Source: Bathynomus jamesi (lineage: Eukaryota > Arthropoda > Malacostraca > Isopoda > Cirolanidae). From it: 64,000 nt of DNA. Shown here in pieces: positions 21,750 through 31,970 of this stretch. The position numbers and the translations under genes were made by a program. Every line of letters starts with the position of its first letter. Positions within the stretch are counted from its first letter, which is position 1. Below the pieces are notes generated by a model. The model made no database searches, had not been told where the DNA came from, and saw only the letters and a list, made by a program, of their open reading frames with translations. The stretch covers positions 1,541,001 through 1,605,000 of the forward strand of contig JAJOZX010000193.1 of the NCBI GenBank assembly GCA_023014485.1, given 5' to 3'.

Positions 21750-21868
21750 CAATTCTATTTGTGGTAGTTAAAAAGAACTGATACTTGGTGCCACATTCCA
21801 AGCCGTTTATAGTGTTGGAGAAATGATTTCCTTGAATGATGACTTCTTTCGTTTCGCCTTCAAATTTC
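21750..21868 (-). CDS. Dscam: Dscam exon 10: FNIII (FN5) C-terminal half
   Basis: Encodes HFSNTINGLECGTKYQFFLT then TTNRIG. L-x-C-G-T-x-Y-x-F is characteristic of Dscam FN5. Acceptor AATTTCAG, donor ATTG|GTAAGT. Phase 2 in and 1 out. Confidence 0.88.
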
Positions 21869-22071
21869 CTGAAATTTAATTTTCATTACTGTAAATGGAT
21901 TTTTTTTTTGTGTGATATATCAAATGCCAGATGTCAGATGACACTTCTTAAGATTCAGTTTAATTCTTGTTCATTCATCTCTCCTTTACCAATAAATACC
22001 CTATAAAGAATAGGGGTAGGTAGGCAGAGAGTATGCCAATGGTCAAATTAATTAATTAAATCCTTACACAC

Positions 22072-22189
22072 CTGAAGAATAGGTTGGACCTCCTGATGGG
22101 GACTCCCCCATCGTCGTCAACACTCCACTGCAGGCGAATTGACGACGACGTTGTTTCCGTCACGTGAAGGAATGGTCGAGACGGAGGCA
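22072..22189 (-). CDS. Dscam: Dscam exon 9: FNIII (FN5) N-terminal half
   Basis: Encodes VPPSRPFLHVTETTSSSI, RLQWSVDDDGGVPIRRSN and LFFR. It has the short D-D-G-G-x-P-I turn seen in Dscam FN5. Acceptor TTACCGTCAG, donor TCAG|GTGTGT, phase 1 in and 2 out. Confidence 0.85.
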
Positions 22190-22261
22190 CTGACGGTAAG
22201 GGATGCGTTCATTTTTAGTAAATGGGAACAATTAGAAATTAGAACAGCTGTTTATTTAGAT

Positions 22262-22294
<33 letters not shown>
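22262..22294. repeat. (CA)n microsatellite
   Basis: About 16 CA repeats at the 5' side of Dscam exon 9. Confidence 0.95.
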
Positions 22295-22298
<4 letters not shown>

Positions 22299-22486
22299 TT
22301 TGGTTATTCTACAAAATAGCGACATATAGCGATACTTTAAAATACTTTCCTCATTCCTTCCATGAAGATTTGTTCCGAAATTGATCTCGTGTTTACTTAT
22401 CATAATTCACTTGCTATTTTCATTTATTTATTTAGTAAAAATATAAATATTTTAACTTTCTATTTTTTCATTAATTTAACGAATGT

Positions 22487-22812
22487 AACATCCAAAAAGT
22501 TCATTTTCCGACTACGTTGGGGCGAGTGTGCCCCTAGGTAAGTGGCCGGCTTAAACCACCCGATACTAACGGCTGGGAGCAAACCGTTCTGAGTTCGCCA
22601 CCGTAACCACTGAGGGCGAAATTAAGCGACATTAGGTACGGGTAGTAGTTGGATGGTAGACCGTTTCCCGCGTCCAGATTATGTCGCGATCCGTGATTCG
22701 GATCCCAAGTAAAACTGTAGGTCCCCTCCGTCACGTAACTTTAGATGTTGCGGAGGTGATTAAAGAACCCCATCATTACATTAAATTGTAACCACTGAGC
22801 CTTCGGGCGCCA
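22487..22812 (-). mobile_element. tRNA-derived SINE (family T1), copy 3, split by a 5S SINE
   Basis: Right piece 22788-22812 carries the tRNA head (GGCGCCCGAAGGCTCAGTGG on the minus strand). Left piece 22487-22614 carries the body and 3' end. The 12 bases GTAACCACTGAG occur at both inner edges (22603-22614 and 22788-22799), flanking the inserted 5S SINE. Confidence 0.88.
22615..22787 (+). mobile_element. 5S rRNA-derived SINE, copy 3, 5'-truncated, with 12 bp TSD
   Basis: Begins inside the 5S part (GGCGAAATTAAGCGACATT) and keeps TAGTTGGATGGTAGACCG and the family tail to AACCCCATCATTACATTAAA. A perfect 12 bp duplication, GTAACCACTGAG, flanks it. Truncation at the 5' end plus a TSD is what target-primed reverse transcription produces. 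Confidence 0.9.
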
Positions 22813-22847
22813 AATTAAAAGAATGTATAAAAAGGTAAAAGATTTAC

Positions 22848-22975
22848 CGAGTATTTTTAAGCTGTAAAGAACTGTATCACTGCCATGAATGTTGGTGGCT
22901 GTGCAAGTGTAAATGCCAGAGTCACTCTTCTGGGTGTCAACGATGCGTAGAGTGCCATCAGGAAGGATGGAGAAC
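22848..22975 (-). CDS. Dscam: Dscam exon 8: Ig10 C-terminal half
   Basis: Encodes ILPDGTLRIVDTQKSDSGIY, then TCTATNIHGSD. This is the L-x-I-x-x-x-x-x-x-D-S-G-x-Y-x-C signature of an I-set domain. Phase 2 in and 1 out. Acceptor TTTTAAAAG, donor CTCG|GTAAAT. Confidence 0.88.
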
Positions 22976-23711
22976 CTTTTAAAAATGAACACTTAAGTTA
23001 TTAAAGGTGTTTTATGCGGGTAATAAGGTCCGTTTTGACAACATATTTGTTTGCAAAACCCATTTCAGAGGTTTTAAACCTACATTGCAAACGGACAAAT
23101 CAAAACTAGGAATAAAAGCTTTAAGTTTAAATATTAAAGTAAGAATACTTCTCACTTGGCACCTTTTCCATTCATTTCGAAAGTGGGAATGCTTCAGATA
23201 GGAACTCGATAAAAATAAAGTTTTCAGAAATAGGTAAGGGTATAAAAGAGAGAAGATTCAGACGCAGTTACATGCCTATGGGGCATTTTATATGTGGAAT
23301 CTAACTTAAAATGTGGGAATCCTACAGTAAATTGCAATAGATCGATCTGAGAATTGCTTCCTCTGATATTCTCACTTTCATATTTCTTATTCTTGGACCA
23401 AGACTTGCTCGAGGCTGGGGACAAACCATTAAATAAAACATAATTTATTTTCAAATAAGAATACTAAAGAACATCAAGAAAGATAATACACAAGCAAAAA
23501 TTTAATATTAGTTGCGGAAAATCTATACTAGTTTCACTAAATAACGTTCTATTATCAAGTAAATGAGCTAACTGTCATACTGCTGAAAAACGTGGTTAAA
23601 CCAAATAAACGTTGAAGGAAACAATTCTTCACAAATAAAAACAATTATAAACATAAAAATTAATTAAAAACAAAGTAATTATTAATAAAAAAACAAGTAC
23701 ACAAAAAGTAC
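22976..23711. other. Intron between Dscam exons 7 and 8; no gene
   Basis: AT-rich. The segment 23345-23385 is a diverged relative of 6830-6880. A 76-codon minus frame at 23224-23454 has no recognisable motif. Confidence 0.4.
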
Positions 23712-23856
23712 CTGTTTTTGTTTCTGTTAATTGTTGCGCCTCGATGGAACCACGTGACTTCAGGTTCAGGGTTACCAACCACACGGCAGGGAAACCGTAC
23801 GTCATCTTTCCATCCAACTGTAAAGTTACCCCCTACTGACCATATTCCCGCGCCGA
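23712..23856 (-). CDS. Dscam: Dscam exon 7: Ig10 N-terminal half
   Basis: Encodes the stretch up to VRFPCRVVGNPEPEVTWFH and RGATINR. It has the first Ig cysteine, the G-x-P-x-P turn and the core Trp of an I-set Ig domain. Acceptor AATGTTACAG, donor ACAG|GTACTT, phase 1 in and 2 out. The second cysteine is in exon 8. Confidence 0.86.
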
Positions 23857-24263
23857 CTGTAACATTGAATTAAATTACAGATTATTAATATTGTAATTAC
23901 AGTATAATTATAGTATTATTAATACTGCGAATCGTCGCACTCTGAATGGTCGCACATCCGCTTCTTCGCAGTAACCCCCTCTACATATGACCCCCGAATC
24001 AACGTAATCACCTCCTTATTAATGCACTGGCAATGAGATTTTGGATGCTCATCGCACGTCTGCAGTATGATAACAGCTTGGCGTTCCATGCGATGCCTGA
24101 CTCGACCTCTTCCGCCTTTCTCTGGGCCCCAGAGAAAGGGGAAGCCGTTGAACGTGTAGTGCGTGACTGTTCGCTACCTAGAGAGGTGCATCATTAAGCA
24201 ATGCTTTCCATCCTTTTCCATTCATTAATTTTGACCTCAATACTCGTCATCTGTATTGTTGGT

Positions 24264-25281
24264 ATGGTCGATGATGTAACTCCTAAAAAAGGTGGTCATA
24301 CGAAAGGTGTAAAATTTAATTATGCCACTGGTACGAAAAAGAAGGAAGTCGTGGACAAGATCCGTAAAGGTGCCTCCATCGCGTCTTTGCAAGCAAACTA
24401 CGGCGTGGTCAGGCGTACTCTTTACGACTTGAAGCGAGATGCCGACAAGATTGATCAGGAATTTTCCATCCTTCAGAAACCTAAAGATTGTAAATATGTA
24501 CAACACGATTGTTTTGAAAAGGTTGAGGCTGACTTAAATCAATGGATGCAAGCGCGACAGCGTCATGGGGTTCCCATGACTTATGCTATTAACTCGCAGA
24601 AGGCAAGGGAAATTTATGACGTCTTGCCATCAAACTCTGACAATTCTAAACCTCCTTTTGTTGTTTCTGATGGTTGAATAAATCGCTTCATGCGTCATAC
24701 GAGTTCGATGCAGGGCGAAGGTGGAAGTGGTGATTGGGTGGCCGCAGACAATTTAAAATCCAAGATTGAAAAGCTTCTTGAAGACTATTCGCCGAAACAA
24801 ATCTTTAATGTTGATGAGACTGGACGTTTTTGGACGTTACTGCCGAAAAAGTCCATTCTCATAAAAGAGGAGGAAAAGGGGAGTGGCTTTAAGAGCTTGA
24901 AAAATCTGCGAGGAGGAGGATGCTGAGTCCGATGACATTCAGGAGCAGCTGGCAGAGCATGGGGCTGAGGAGCTCGCTATGTTCGTATTAAATGATCCTC
25001 ATCCAGAGGAGACCAAGGAAGAGTTTATAGCCAAGACTGATCCTGTTGTCATTGGTAAAGACAGTGCCAAAAAGATCACGACTGGCCTGATGGAAATAAT
25101 CAACATGATCGAGAATGAAGATCATGACACGAAGCATTCTACTGAAACTGTACAAACGTTGCATAATCTTTATGCAAAACATTCCAGGGTTTACTACCAA
25201 AATCGTGATCCAAAGATCCTTCAAGAAGGAGTAAGCTTTGGTATCACGTGCCTTCGTACAGTTTCAGTAGGTTTAGTTTAG
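24264..25281 (+). pseudogene. Pogo/jerky-like (CENP-B type) transposase, internally deleted
   Basis: The N-terminus TKKKEVVDKIRKGASIASLQ is a CENP-B/Psq-like helix-turn-helix. Next come LNQWMQARQRHGVPMTYAI (second DNA-binding HTH) and YSPKQIFNVDETG, the first catalytic Asp of the DDE_1 domain. A Trp codon is TGA near 24675. After KKSILIKEEE the core is lost. Sequence resumes with an acidic C-terminus, IENEDHDTKHSTETVQTLHN and NRDPKILQEGVSFG, which I recall from arthropod Tigger/jerky-like proteins. The second and third catalytic Asp are missing. It lies in the Dscam intron between exons 6 and 7, on the opposite strand. Terminal repeats were not resolved. Confidence 0.8.
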
Positions 25282-25574
25282 TCTTGAAGGTAGCAAGAAA
25301 TTAAATTAATTTAATGTTAAGTTTTGGTGTTAAATTTAGATGTTAAGCATTTGACCATGATATCCGTTCTTGGTCATGGCATTCAATGATTAAATCCAGG
25401 AGGAAGACACCATGTGTTTAGAGTAACATAACTTTATAAGGCAATATCCTTTCAGTCGTAAAGATGAACCAAACCGCGTTTTACCATGCATTACATACAA
25501 TCTCGTCCACAATTATGCGCACCTTAATTAATGTAGATGTCAACTGTTAAGGTAAGTACACTGTACAATATTTT
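25282..25574. other. 3' flank of the pogo-like relic
   Basis: AT-rich, probably still part of the element's 3' non-coding end; no motif identified. Confidence 0.3.
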
Positions 25575-25870
25575 ATATTATATTGGGCCTCCGCATAATC
25601 CCACTTTTCGCTTCGTCGTACACCTCGACCGACCCATTAGTGCGACGATTCGCGAGTTGTCTGTACATTATTATATGAAGGTCTAATAAACCCTGTTTTT
25701 TAGTAGTACGAGTAGGTAATAATTGTTTCACGGAATTTCTTATACGGAATGGGGTGGGGGGTCGTGAAACACTCTCGCGTATCACCCGAGCCCGGACAGT
25801 TACAGAGGAGTGGTGATGATGCGAGTCGATCCCGGGACTTTCTCACTGCGAGTCCAATACCTCACCGAAA
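25575..25870 (-). repeat. tRNA-like SINE candidate
   Basis: On the minus strand the head ATTTCGGTGAGGTATTGGAC with a B-box-like GGGATCGACTCGC is followed by a 200 bp non-coding body. Only one copy is seen here, so this is tentative. Confidence 0.4.
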
Positions 25871-26073
25871 TTAAATAATAGGTGGATTACATAATGTGGG
25901 ATATTTCTGAGATTTAATCCGAGATTAAATTATTTCAATTATAGTTTATTTTTTATACAAAATGGGAGTAATGTATTCGGATAATCCTTTGGATGAAACA
26001 ATTTAACGAAAAAGTGCCATAGAGTGCCAGCTTGGTATAACAGAACAACATAGCTAAAACACAGATCTTATTG

Positions 26074-26370
26074 CAGAGGTTCTCAACCTTTTTCTGGCTC
26101 AAGGCACCCCAATGCCATTTGTTCTTTTTTCGCGGCATCCCAGAAGATTTACGTCTTGCACTGATCAACATCCATTTCCCCTCTTCCCCCAAAACTACGT
26201 GACTTCAAACTGAGCCCATAAAATTTCTGGATGGACGTAATAAATCACGATTATTTCATTTGAAATTTTCTCGTCTTCGGTAACTTTCTAAGTATTTGCG
26301 CTCGGCATCTTCGTGAAATCTCGAGGCACTCTTAAGAGGCACCCGCGGCACCCTCGGTTGTGAGACACTG
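26074..26370. mobile_element. hAT-type MITE, copy 2
   Basis: Starts CAGAGGTTCTCAACCTTT and ends GGTTGTGAGACACTG. The interior GGCTCAAGGCACCCCAATGC is shared with 10933-11220. Flanking octamers are degraded (TCTTATTG and TTTGATTA, 5 of 8). Confidence 0.8.
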
Positions 26371-26448
26371 TTTGATTATCCAACAGATAGAAACTATATT
26401 TTAATTATTTCTATTCGGAAGGTTTGTTAGATAAAAGTCACTACGTAG

Positions 26449-26594
26449 GGGCGAGTGGTGCGCCACAAGCCTTTAGCCCGAGCATAAACGGGGTAAGCGG
26501 TCAACTATACCCAACCCAGGAGCCAGCAGCTGGGATCGAACCAGAGCCTCACCACTCAGTGTCTGCCACCCTAACCACTGAGGTACCGGGCGCC
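26449..26594 (-). mobile_element. tRNA-derived SINE (family T1), copy 4, 3'-truncated
   Basis: The minus strand begins GGCGCCCGGTACCTCAGTGG and contains TCTGGTTCGATCCCAGC, CTGGGTTGGGTATAG and CCGTTTATGC. It lacks the last part of the tail present in copy 2. Confidence 0.78.
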
Positions 26595-26754
26595 TATAAA
26601 TGACGAACTTATCTTAATATTCAGTTTCTTTGGCAAAGACATACTAAAAGTTAAGCTAAACATCTTTTACAAATGGTTTTCAATGGATCGATCATTTTTT
26701 TTTATATATTTCAGTTATGAAATGAAGTAAGAGAGAAAAATCAAATTGTCATAC

Positions 26755-26836
26755 CAGCTCTTGAAGGGGAAATTTTAACAAGAGTTCTCCTACTCTTCGG
26801 TCCCTTTCCCACACTCGTGGAAGCAGTTACCCACAC
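26755..26836 (-). CDS. Dscam: Dscam exon 6: end of FN4
   Basis: A small 82 bp exon encoding VWVTASTSVGKGPKSRRTL, the G-strand end of the FNIII started in exon 5 (Y-E-V-W-V-T-A is the expected Dscam join). Acceptor CATTCTAG, donor GCTG|GTATGA, ends in phase 1. Confidence 0.83.
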
Positions 26837-26872
26837 CTAGAATGAAAAACAACAGATGTCTTACAAGTCCAG

Positions 26873-26874
<2 letters not shown>

Positions 26875-26936
<62 letters not shown>
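26875..26936. repeat. (GT)n/(AT)n compound microsatellite
   Basis: About 22 GT repeats followed by about 9 AT repeats, ending at the left edge of the mariner derivative at 26937. Confidence 0.95.
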
Positions 26937-27298
26937 GGGTGTCCCGTAAGTCTGGACCCATAGGGAAAAATAATAAAATTACAAAATAGTCCAAAAATTT
27001 ATTACATAATCTGTTCAAAGTGTCCGCCGTTGTGTCGCACACATAGTTGAAGACGCAATCTCCACTGCGACAGCACTTTCTGAATCACAGTCGCAGAAAT
27101 TTCTTGACACGCCTCCACAATGCGTGCTTTAAGGTGGAAAATGTTCTGAAGCTTGACCTCGTACACTTTGGCTTTCAAGTGGCCCCACAAATAAAAATCA
27201 TAATAAAAAATAATAAAAAAATAATAATAATAAAATAATAATAATAACAATAAAAAAATATATTATAAATCCCTATGGGTCCAGACTTACGGGACACC

Positions 27299-27301
<3 letters not shown>
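26937..27301 (-). mobile_element. Deleted Tc1/mariner element keeping transposase C-terminus
   Basis: The ends GGGTGTCCCGTAAGTCTGG and their inverse give a TIR of about 30-36 bp inside TA repeats. On the minus strand only the last transposase residues survive: LKARIVEACQEISATVIQKV, then RLQLCVRHNGGHFEQIM-stop. The G-G-H-F-E end is typical of IS630-Tc1-mariner transposases of the DD37-41D kind. Confidence 0.85.
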
Positions 27302-27372
<71 letters not shown>

Positions 27373-27549
27373 CATAATACACATATATACACTGTGTGTG
27401 TGTATATATGTATATATACACAAAAAAGCAATGTATCTCAGAAACGAAGCGATTGCGGATTTATGTTCAGAGGAACTTTTTTCTTCACTTTGACGTCCTG
27501 AATATGTATATTAATTTATGAAGCATAATTTGATAACACTTTGTGTTAT

Positions 27550-27582
<33 letters not shown>
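27302..27582. repeat. (TA)n and (TG)n microsatellite cluster
   Basis: TA runs at about 27302-27338, 27350-27372 and 27551-27582, with TGTGTGTG tracts between. Confidence 0.9.
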
Positions 27583-27586
<4 letters not shown>

Positions 27587-27766
27587 AATGCCATTTTTAC
27601 ATTTTTTAAAATTTTATTCTAAAAGTCAATAAATAATAAATTTATTGAATCAATAAATGGAAATGGAAAAGGAACACGATTTTAAATATATTCATTCAAT
27701 TAATTTGTTACTATTTATTGGATTTATAATAAAATCAAGTTGTTTTTTTTACGTCACAGCCACGTA

Positions 27767-29340
27767 CAGTATGGTGCTCATAAGTATTCATACAGAGAAA
27801 TATTTCAGTTATTGTCTCTTTATCTTTTGTACCATTGTATAGAATAGTGATGAAAAGTTTAACGTTCATTTGGAAAACTTTAACAAATATAAAAATTAGT
27901 TTAACTCCAACATATAATGTAAAACATTAACGAATTTGAGGAAAATAAAAAAAAAAAAATGTTAAAACGCAAAAGTTTTCGTACATTCACTTATAAAATT
28001 ATTTAGTAATTTCTGTAGCTACCTTTTGCTTGAATAACTTCAATGATTCCTTTTAGGTATTTTTCTACGAGGTTTCAGCATCTCGCAGTAGAAATTTTAT
28101 CCCATTCTTCTAAAGAAAATTGTCGCAATTCATTCAGATTCGAAGGGTTTCTCTCGCGGACGACAGCCCTTTTCGAATCAAACCATAAGTTCTCGATTAA
28201 ATTGAGATCTGAGTTTTGACTGGACCACTCGAGAAGTTTGAAATTTTTTTGTTGAAGCTATTTCATGATGGTCTTACTTTTAGGTTTGGAATCATTATCT
28301 CGTTGCAGTACTCAATTGCGACCCATTCGCAACTCCTGAACTAAAGGCAAAATTTCTTAATATTTCTTCGAATTTAAGATTCCACTGATAAGAAGAAGAT
28401 TTCCTGGACGAGAAGCACTAAAGCATCCTCAAAGAAGCAAACTACCATCACCATATTTAACCGAAGGAAGGATTTTTTTTTTCCTCGAATGGAGTATTTG
28501 ATTTTCATAAAACATACCGTTGCTCGTTGTTCCCGAATAATTCAGTTTGTTCTCATCTGTACAGACAACTTCCTTGCATAATGCAAATCCATCATTTTGA
28601 TGATCGTTGGCGTACTTTAAACGAGTTTCTTTGTGCGTTTTTCGTAGCACAGGTTTTCTTCGTGCAACTCTTTCATGCAGACCAGAGCGATGGACATCGA
28701 CCTTAGACAGTCTTACTCTTTCGCAAATATCACCCGCAGTTACTCGTGAATTCGCAGCAGCCATTCTCTCAATCCGTCTAACTGTACGTTCTGAAATTTT
28801 GCAAGGTCGTCCACACCTTGGTAGAGTTTTGATTGTTCCAAACCCTCTCCATTTCTTCGTAACTGCAGCAGCCGTTGTAAATGGAATTCGAAGTTCTGCT
28901 GCTATCTTCCTATAACTCTTTCCAGACTCGTATGCAGCAATAACAGATCTCTTAAGATCTGTAGACAGCCCTTTACCACGACGACCACATCCCCATTGCT
29001 TACTAAGTGCTCGTATAGTCATTCGTCTTCCATGAAGATTTAAAGAGAATATTCTAGAATTCAGAATTACCAACAGTCTCTAATCAATAAACAGCCAACT
29101 ACTGATAAAAATTTTAAATTTTTCAAACCCAAGGTGGGCACACAAATTATTAAATTATTTTGTAAATAAATGTACGAAAACTTTTGCATTTTAGCTTTTT
29201 TATTTTCTTCAAATTTTTTATATTTTACATTATATGTTGGAGTCAAACTATTTTCCAAACGAACGGTAAACTTTTTATAACTATCCCATCCATGCATGGT
29301 ACAAAAGAAAAGGACGAATACAACCGAAATATTTCTCCGT
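27767..29340 (-). mobile_element. Tc1-like element with about 200 bp inverted repeats
   Basis: The left TIR (27767-27990: CAGTATGGTGCTCATAAG, GAGAAATATTTCAGTT, TCCAACATATAATGT, GCAAAAGTTTTCGTACATTC) is repeated inverted at about 29140-29335. The outermost bases of the right end are diverged or lost. It encloses a single-frame transposase relic. Confidence 0.85.
28003..29073 (-). pseudogene. Tc1-like (DD34E) transposase, full-length but broken by stops
   Basis: The N-terminal paired HTH includes LSTDLKRSVIAAYESGKSY and the second HTH has the GRPCK hook. The DDE core is CTDENKLNYSG, QRDNDSKPKSK and NSDLNLIENLW, with 34 residues between the second Asp and Glu, so DD34E. About 355 codons keep one frame to the TAA at 28003. 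In-frame stops occur near 28428, 28340, 28300, 28250 and 28060, several of them explicable by single transitions. It is dead but young enough to read through. It lies in the Dscam intron between exons 5 and 6, same strand. Confidence 0.87.
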
Positions 29341-29843
29341 ACGTAGCTATGTCGTAACTAGTTGCTCTGTAATCGCTACCTTTCTGAGTAACTGTAAAGG
29401 TAACTAGTCACATTTTCCGCCCGAGTAATTGTAACTGTAACTAGTTACAAAAAATCATGAATATTTGTAACTTTTACCAGTTGCAGTTACAGTCTGTGAG
29501 GGCAAAAAGTTAGTAGCTACTTTTTTCACAAGCCTTCCTCGATCTACATATTGTGCGCACTGTGCAAGTTTATTGACAACCTATATCTAATGTTAATATA
29601 ATAAAATCATCTTTTGTTCATTACATCGCAATCAATTTGAAACAAATGAACAATCTTGGCAAGTATCACTTGTCACGGAAAGTATTTTTATCACGATCAG
29701 ATGCTCGCTAAAACAAGGAAAAATGGCGAAAGTAACTTTTGAATTAATTAGTAACTACTGTAGTTACTTTCATGAGACAATAACTTGTAACTGAAGCTAG
29801 TTACTTATTTGAGACAATATCTAGTAACTGTCAGAACACTATA
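29341..29843. mobile_element. hAT-like element with GTAACT subterminal repeats
   Basis: Both ends carry many copies of GTAACTAGTTAC-like words in opposite orientations (TCGTAACTAGTTG at left, CTAGTAACTGTCAGAACACT at right). The centre has no coding sequence. The left end abuts the Tc1 relic and appears eroded. Confidence 0.55.
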
Positions 29844-29863
29844 TACTGTGTGTGTGTGTGTGT

Positions 29864-29908
<45 letters not shown>
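29844..29908. repeat. (TG)n microsatellite
   Basis: About 30 TG repeats with one interruption. Confidence 0.95.
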
Positions 29909-29910
<2 letters not shown>

Positions 29911-30089
29911 GGAAAAGAGATAAATTAATGATGCCTCTAGGAAATAAAAATTTCTAGGATGGAAAGAATTTTTTCTGAGAAACAGCTTCAGTTTTCACAA
30001 CATTAATATATTAATTGAATAGAATGAAAAATACATAATAATTTTATTACAAACACTGATAAGAAATTAAAATCTTTCATACAAAATGA
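29909..30089. other. Intron sequence, nothing recognised
   Basis: AT-rich spacer between the TG tract and the TTAA-type MITE relic. Confidence 0.4.
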
Positions 30090-30183
30090 ATGCCCCGTGG
30101 CACTTTCCTCATTTTGTTCCGGTGAACGCCAGACGATTTTATTTACCCTAGGCTAGGATAAGACCTTTGAGCAATCAAGAGTT
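30090..30183. mobile_element. Diverged TTAA-type MITE
   Basis: CATTTTGTTCCGGTGAACGC, then CAGACGATTTTATT and AAGACCTTTGAGCA, ending AAGAGTTAA, correspond to the interior and right end of 13488-13588. The left TTAA is lost. Confidence 0.6.
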
Positions 30184-30694
30184 AATAAAAATATTTTTAA
30201 TTCGTATGGCACTGATCTCGTCTGAATGCGTGTGGCACTAATTCCTTTCATCCGTTATGAATTACAACGGACTGTGACTCTTATAAAAGACGATATATCT
30301 CAATTTCTCAATTCATTTTGGTTAGTTGCTCGTCAAACAGAAAAAACAAGACAGGAAGATTTGAGAACCATGGTAATCACAAACAGCGGGATCGGCACTG
30401 TTCCCCACTTCACCATTATTTAATATTTCTTAATAATTTCCTATTTCGAACAAGGAGTATTTCTACTCTACTCTTCACTTAGTTCATAATTGCAAAGCCT
30501 GATATATTCACGCGGTGAAAACTGGAAGTAGAGCGGAAAATGAAAGTGTTTATTTATTAAGAAAAGGAAACTGGCCAGAAGTAATGGACAAATGATGGCA
30601 CGCGCGTAAAAACGTGATTTAGGAATATTTATATATAATATACGAAATATTACGGAATGATCACGCAGTATTTTGCACAATGCAAAATTTACAT

Positions 30695-30765
30695 CACCAA
30701 TATTCGAACTCCGGACCGCATGATTAGAAGTTGCGGGCGATGCCACTGAGCTACGACAGGATAAA
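30695..30765 (-). repeat. tRNA-like relic
   Basis: The minus strand CCTGTCGTAGCTCAGTGGC and GGTCCGGAGTTCGAATATTG resemble A and B boxes. The ends do not pair as an acceptor stem, so it is not called a tRNA gene. Confidence 0.4.
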
Positions 30766-30889
30766 AGTTAATATAGCCTGGCGAGTATTTCATTGCTCCA
30801 GGAAACATTTAAGCCTTTCGTGCCCAGAGGCGCTTTATGTATAAACCGTCCCGCATTCGAGTTTTATATATACACATGGCCAGCATTAC

Positions 30890-31101
30890 CTCGTAAGTTG
30901 TAGCTGTGAGGTCGTGCAAAGAGAGATGAGTTTGAGGGGCTTCGATATACCTCGAAACAACGCGCGTTCGAGACGCTTTTGGATTCCAGTAAACCGTGTA
31001 ACCGACGAGATGCCCATTTGGTCTTAGTGGTGCTGACCACGACACAGTAGCCGCCATGGCACCTGATGGCACTGCTTTGATGAGTTGGGGAGCTTCAGGC
31101 A
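30890..31101 (-). CDS. Dscam: Dscam exon 5: FNIII (FN4), most of the domain
   Basis: Encodes VPEAPQLIKAVPSGAM, TVSWSAPLRPNGHLVGYTVY and LSLHDLTATTYE. The last Tyr-Glu meets exon 6 in phase 0. Acceptor TTTTTCAG, donor GAG|GTAATG. Length 212 bp. Confidence 0.87.
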
Positions 31102-31140
31102 CTGAAAAATAAGAAATAATAATAATATATTATATATAAA

Positions 31141-31318
31141 TATATATATATATATGATGAATTTCACAATTAAACACGTGAAATGAATAAATTGTGCAAA
31201 CCCACAAGGAAAAAGAAAAATTATTCCAAGGCCTTTCGTGTATTCAGAAGTACACCTCGTCAGGGAATCATTTTTCTTGGAATTTTTTTTCCTTGTGGGT
31301 TTGCATCATATAGTATAT
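31141..31318 (-). mobile_element. Hairpin repeat carrying a hammerhead ribozyme motif (Penelope-like end?)
   Basis: The core is an inverted repeat: GCAAACCCACAAGGAAAAA at left and its complement at right (to about 31304). The 46 nt hammerhead motif sits at the hairpin tip. A flank GATGAATTTCACAATTAAAC-CACGTGAAATGAA precedes it and also occurs at 5428 and 52218. Both sides are TA repeats. Hammerheads of this compact type occur in Penelope-like elements; no Penelope RT is present, so the class is inference. Confidence 0.7.
31223..31268 (-). ncRNA. Hammerhead ribozyme motif, apparently intact
   Basis: Read on the minus strand: stem I AUUCC pairs with the terminal GGAAU. The catalytic box CUGACGA is at 31263-31257. 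Stem II is GUGUA/UACAC with an 8 nt loop. The second box GAAA is at 31237-31234. Stem III is the tiny self-complementary AGGCCU, and the cleavage-site base is U at 31228. One unpaired G precedes stem II, as in the CUGAUGAAG-type hammerheads I recall from retroelement ends. All conserved core bases are present. The minimal stem III suggests it may work best as a dimer. Confidence 0.72.
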
Positions 31319-31540
31319 ATACACACACACATCAGTCATAAATGCTCAAGTAACCCCAATGGGTCATAAATGTTAGATTTTCAAGTTATTTATCACTACA
31401 CTTGAGTTAAGGTAGGGGAAGGGCTCCATTAAAAAGTTCAGAGAAAGCACTTTTTTACCGCATACAATGATTATTTTTTCGAACTTACAAACTCGGAGTT
31501 AACGGGTGAAATAGGTGGCTTACTATTGGCGCTCTTTGGG
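31319..31540. other. Intron sequence, nothing recognised
   Basis: Short (AC)n at 31320-31330, otherwise unassigned. Confidence 0.4.
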
Positions 31541-31541
31541 G

Positions 31542-31618
<77 letters not shown>
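31541..31618. repeat. (TA)n/(GA)n microsatellite
   Basis: About 27 TA repeats followed by about 11 GA repeats. Confidence 0.95.
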
Positions 31619-31884
31619 ATGTAGTACGCGAAGCTGCATAAAATCCTCATTCGTTTTGGACACTTATTTACTTAGTCATTCATTTTTGACTGATTGATTG
31701 ATTGATTGATCGTTTGATTGATCGTTTGATTGATTGCTGTGAATGAAACAGCAAAAGAGAGTTTACTGTACAGCTTACACTACTCGACAATCATTGAATA
31801 TTAAACTCACTTATGATATATATCAAAATTTATTTTGGATACCGGGACCTTGTCAAATTCGCGTTACGAATGAACAAATGAACA

Positions 31885-31888
<4 letters not shown>
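31619..31888. repeat. Intron sequence with (TGAT)n-like tract
   Basis: A GATTGATTGATTGATCG-type tetranucleotide tract at 31690-31735; the rest is unassigned. Confidence 0.6.
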
Positions 31889-31966
<78 letters not shown>

Positions 31967-31970
31967 TATC
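31889..31970. repeat. (TA)n microsatellite
   Basis: About 40 TA repeats next to the LTR-like segment. Confidence 0.95.

Noticed and set aside
24237..24506. 89-codon minus frame over the pogo-like relic
   Set aside because: Shadow of the plus-strand transposase, which carries recognisable HTH and NVDETG motifs.
27275..27493. YIYIYI-type open frames over TA and TG tracts (also 5321, 21141, 34226, 51962)
   Set aside because: Pure microsatellite translation with no biological support.
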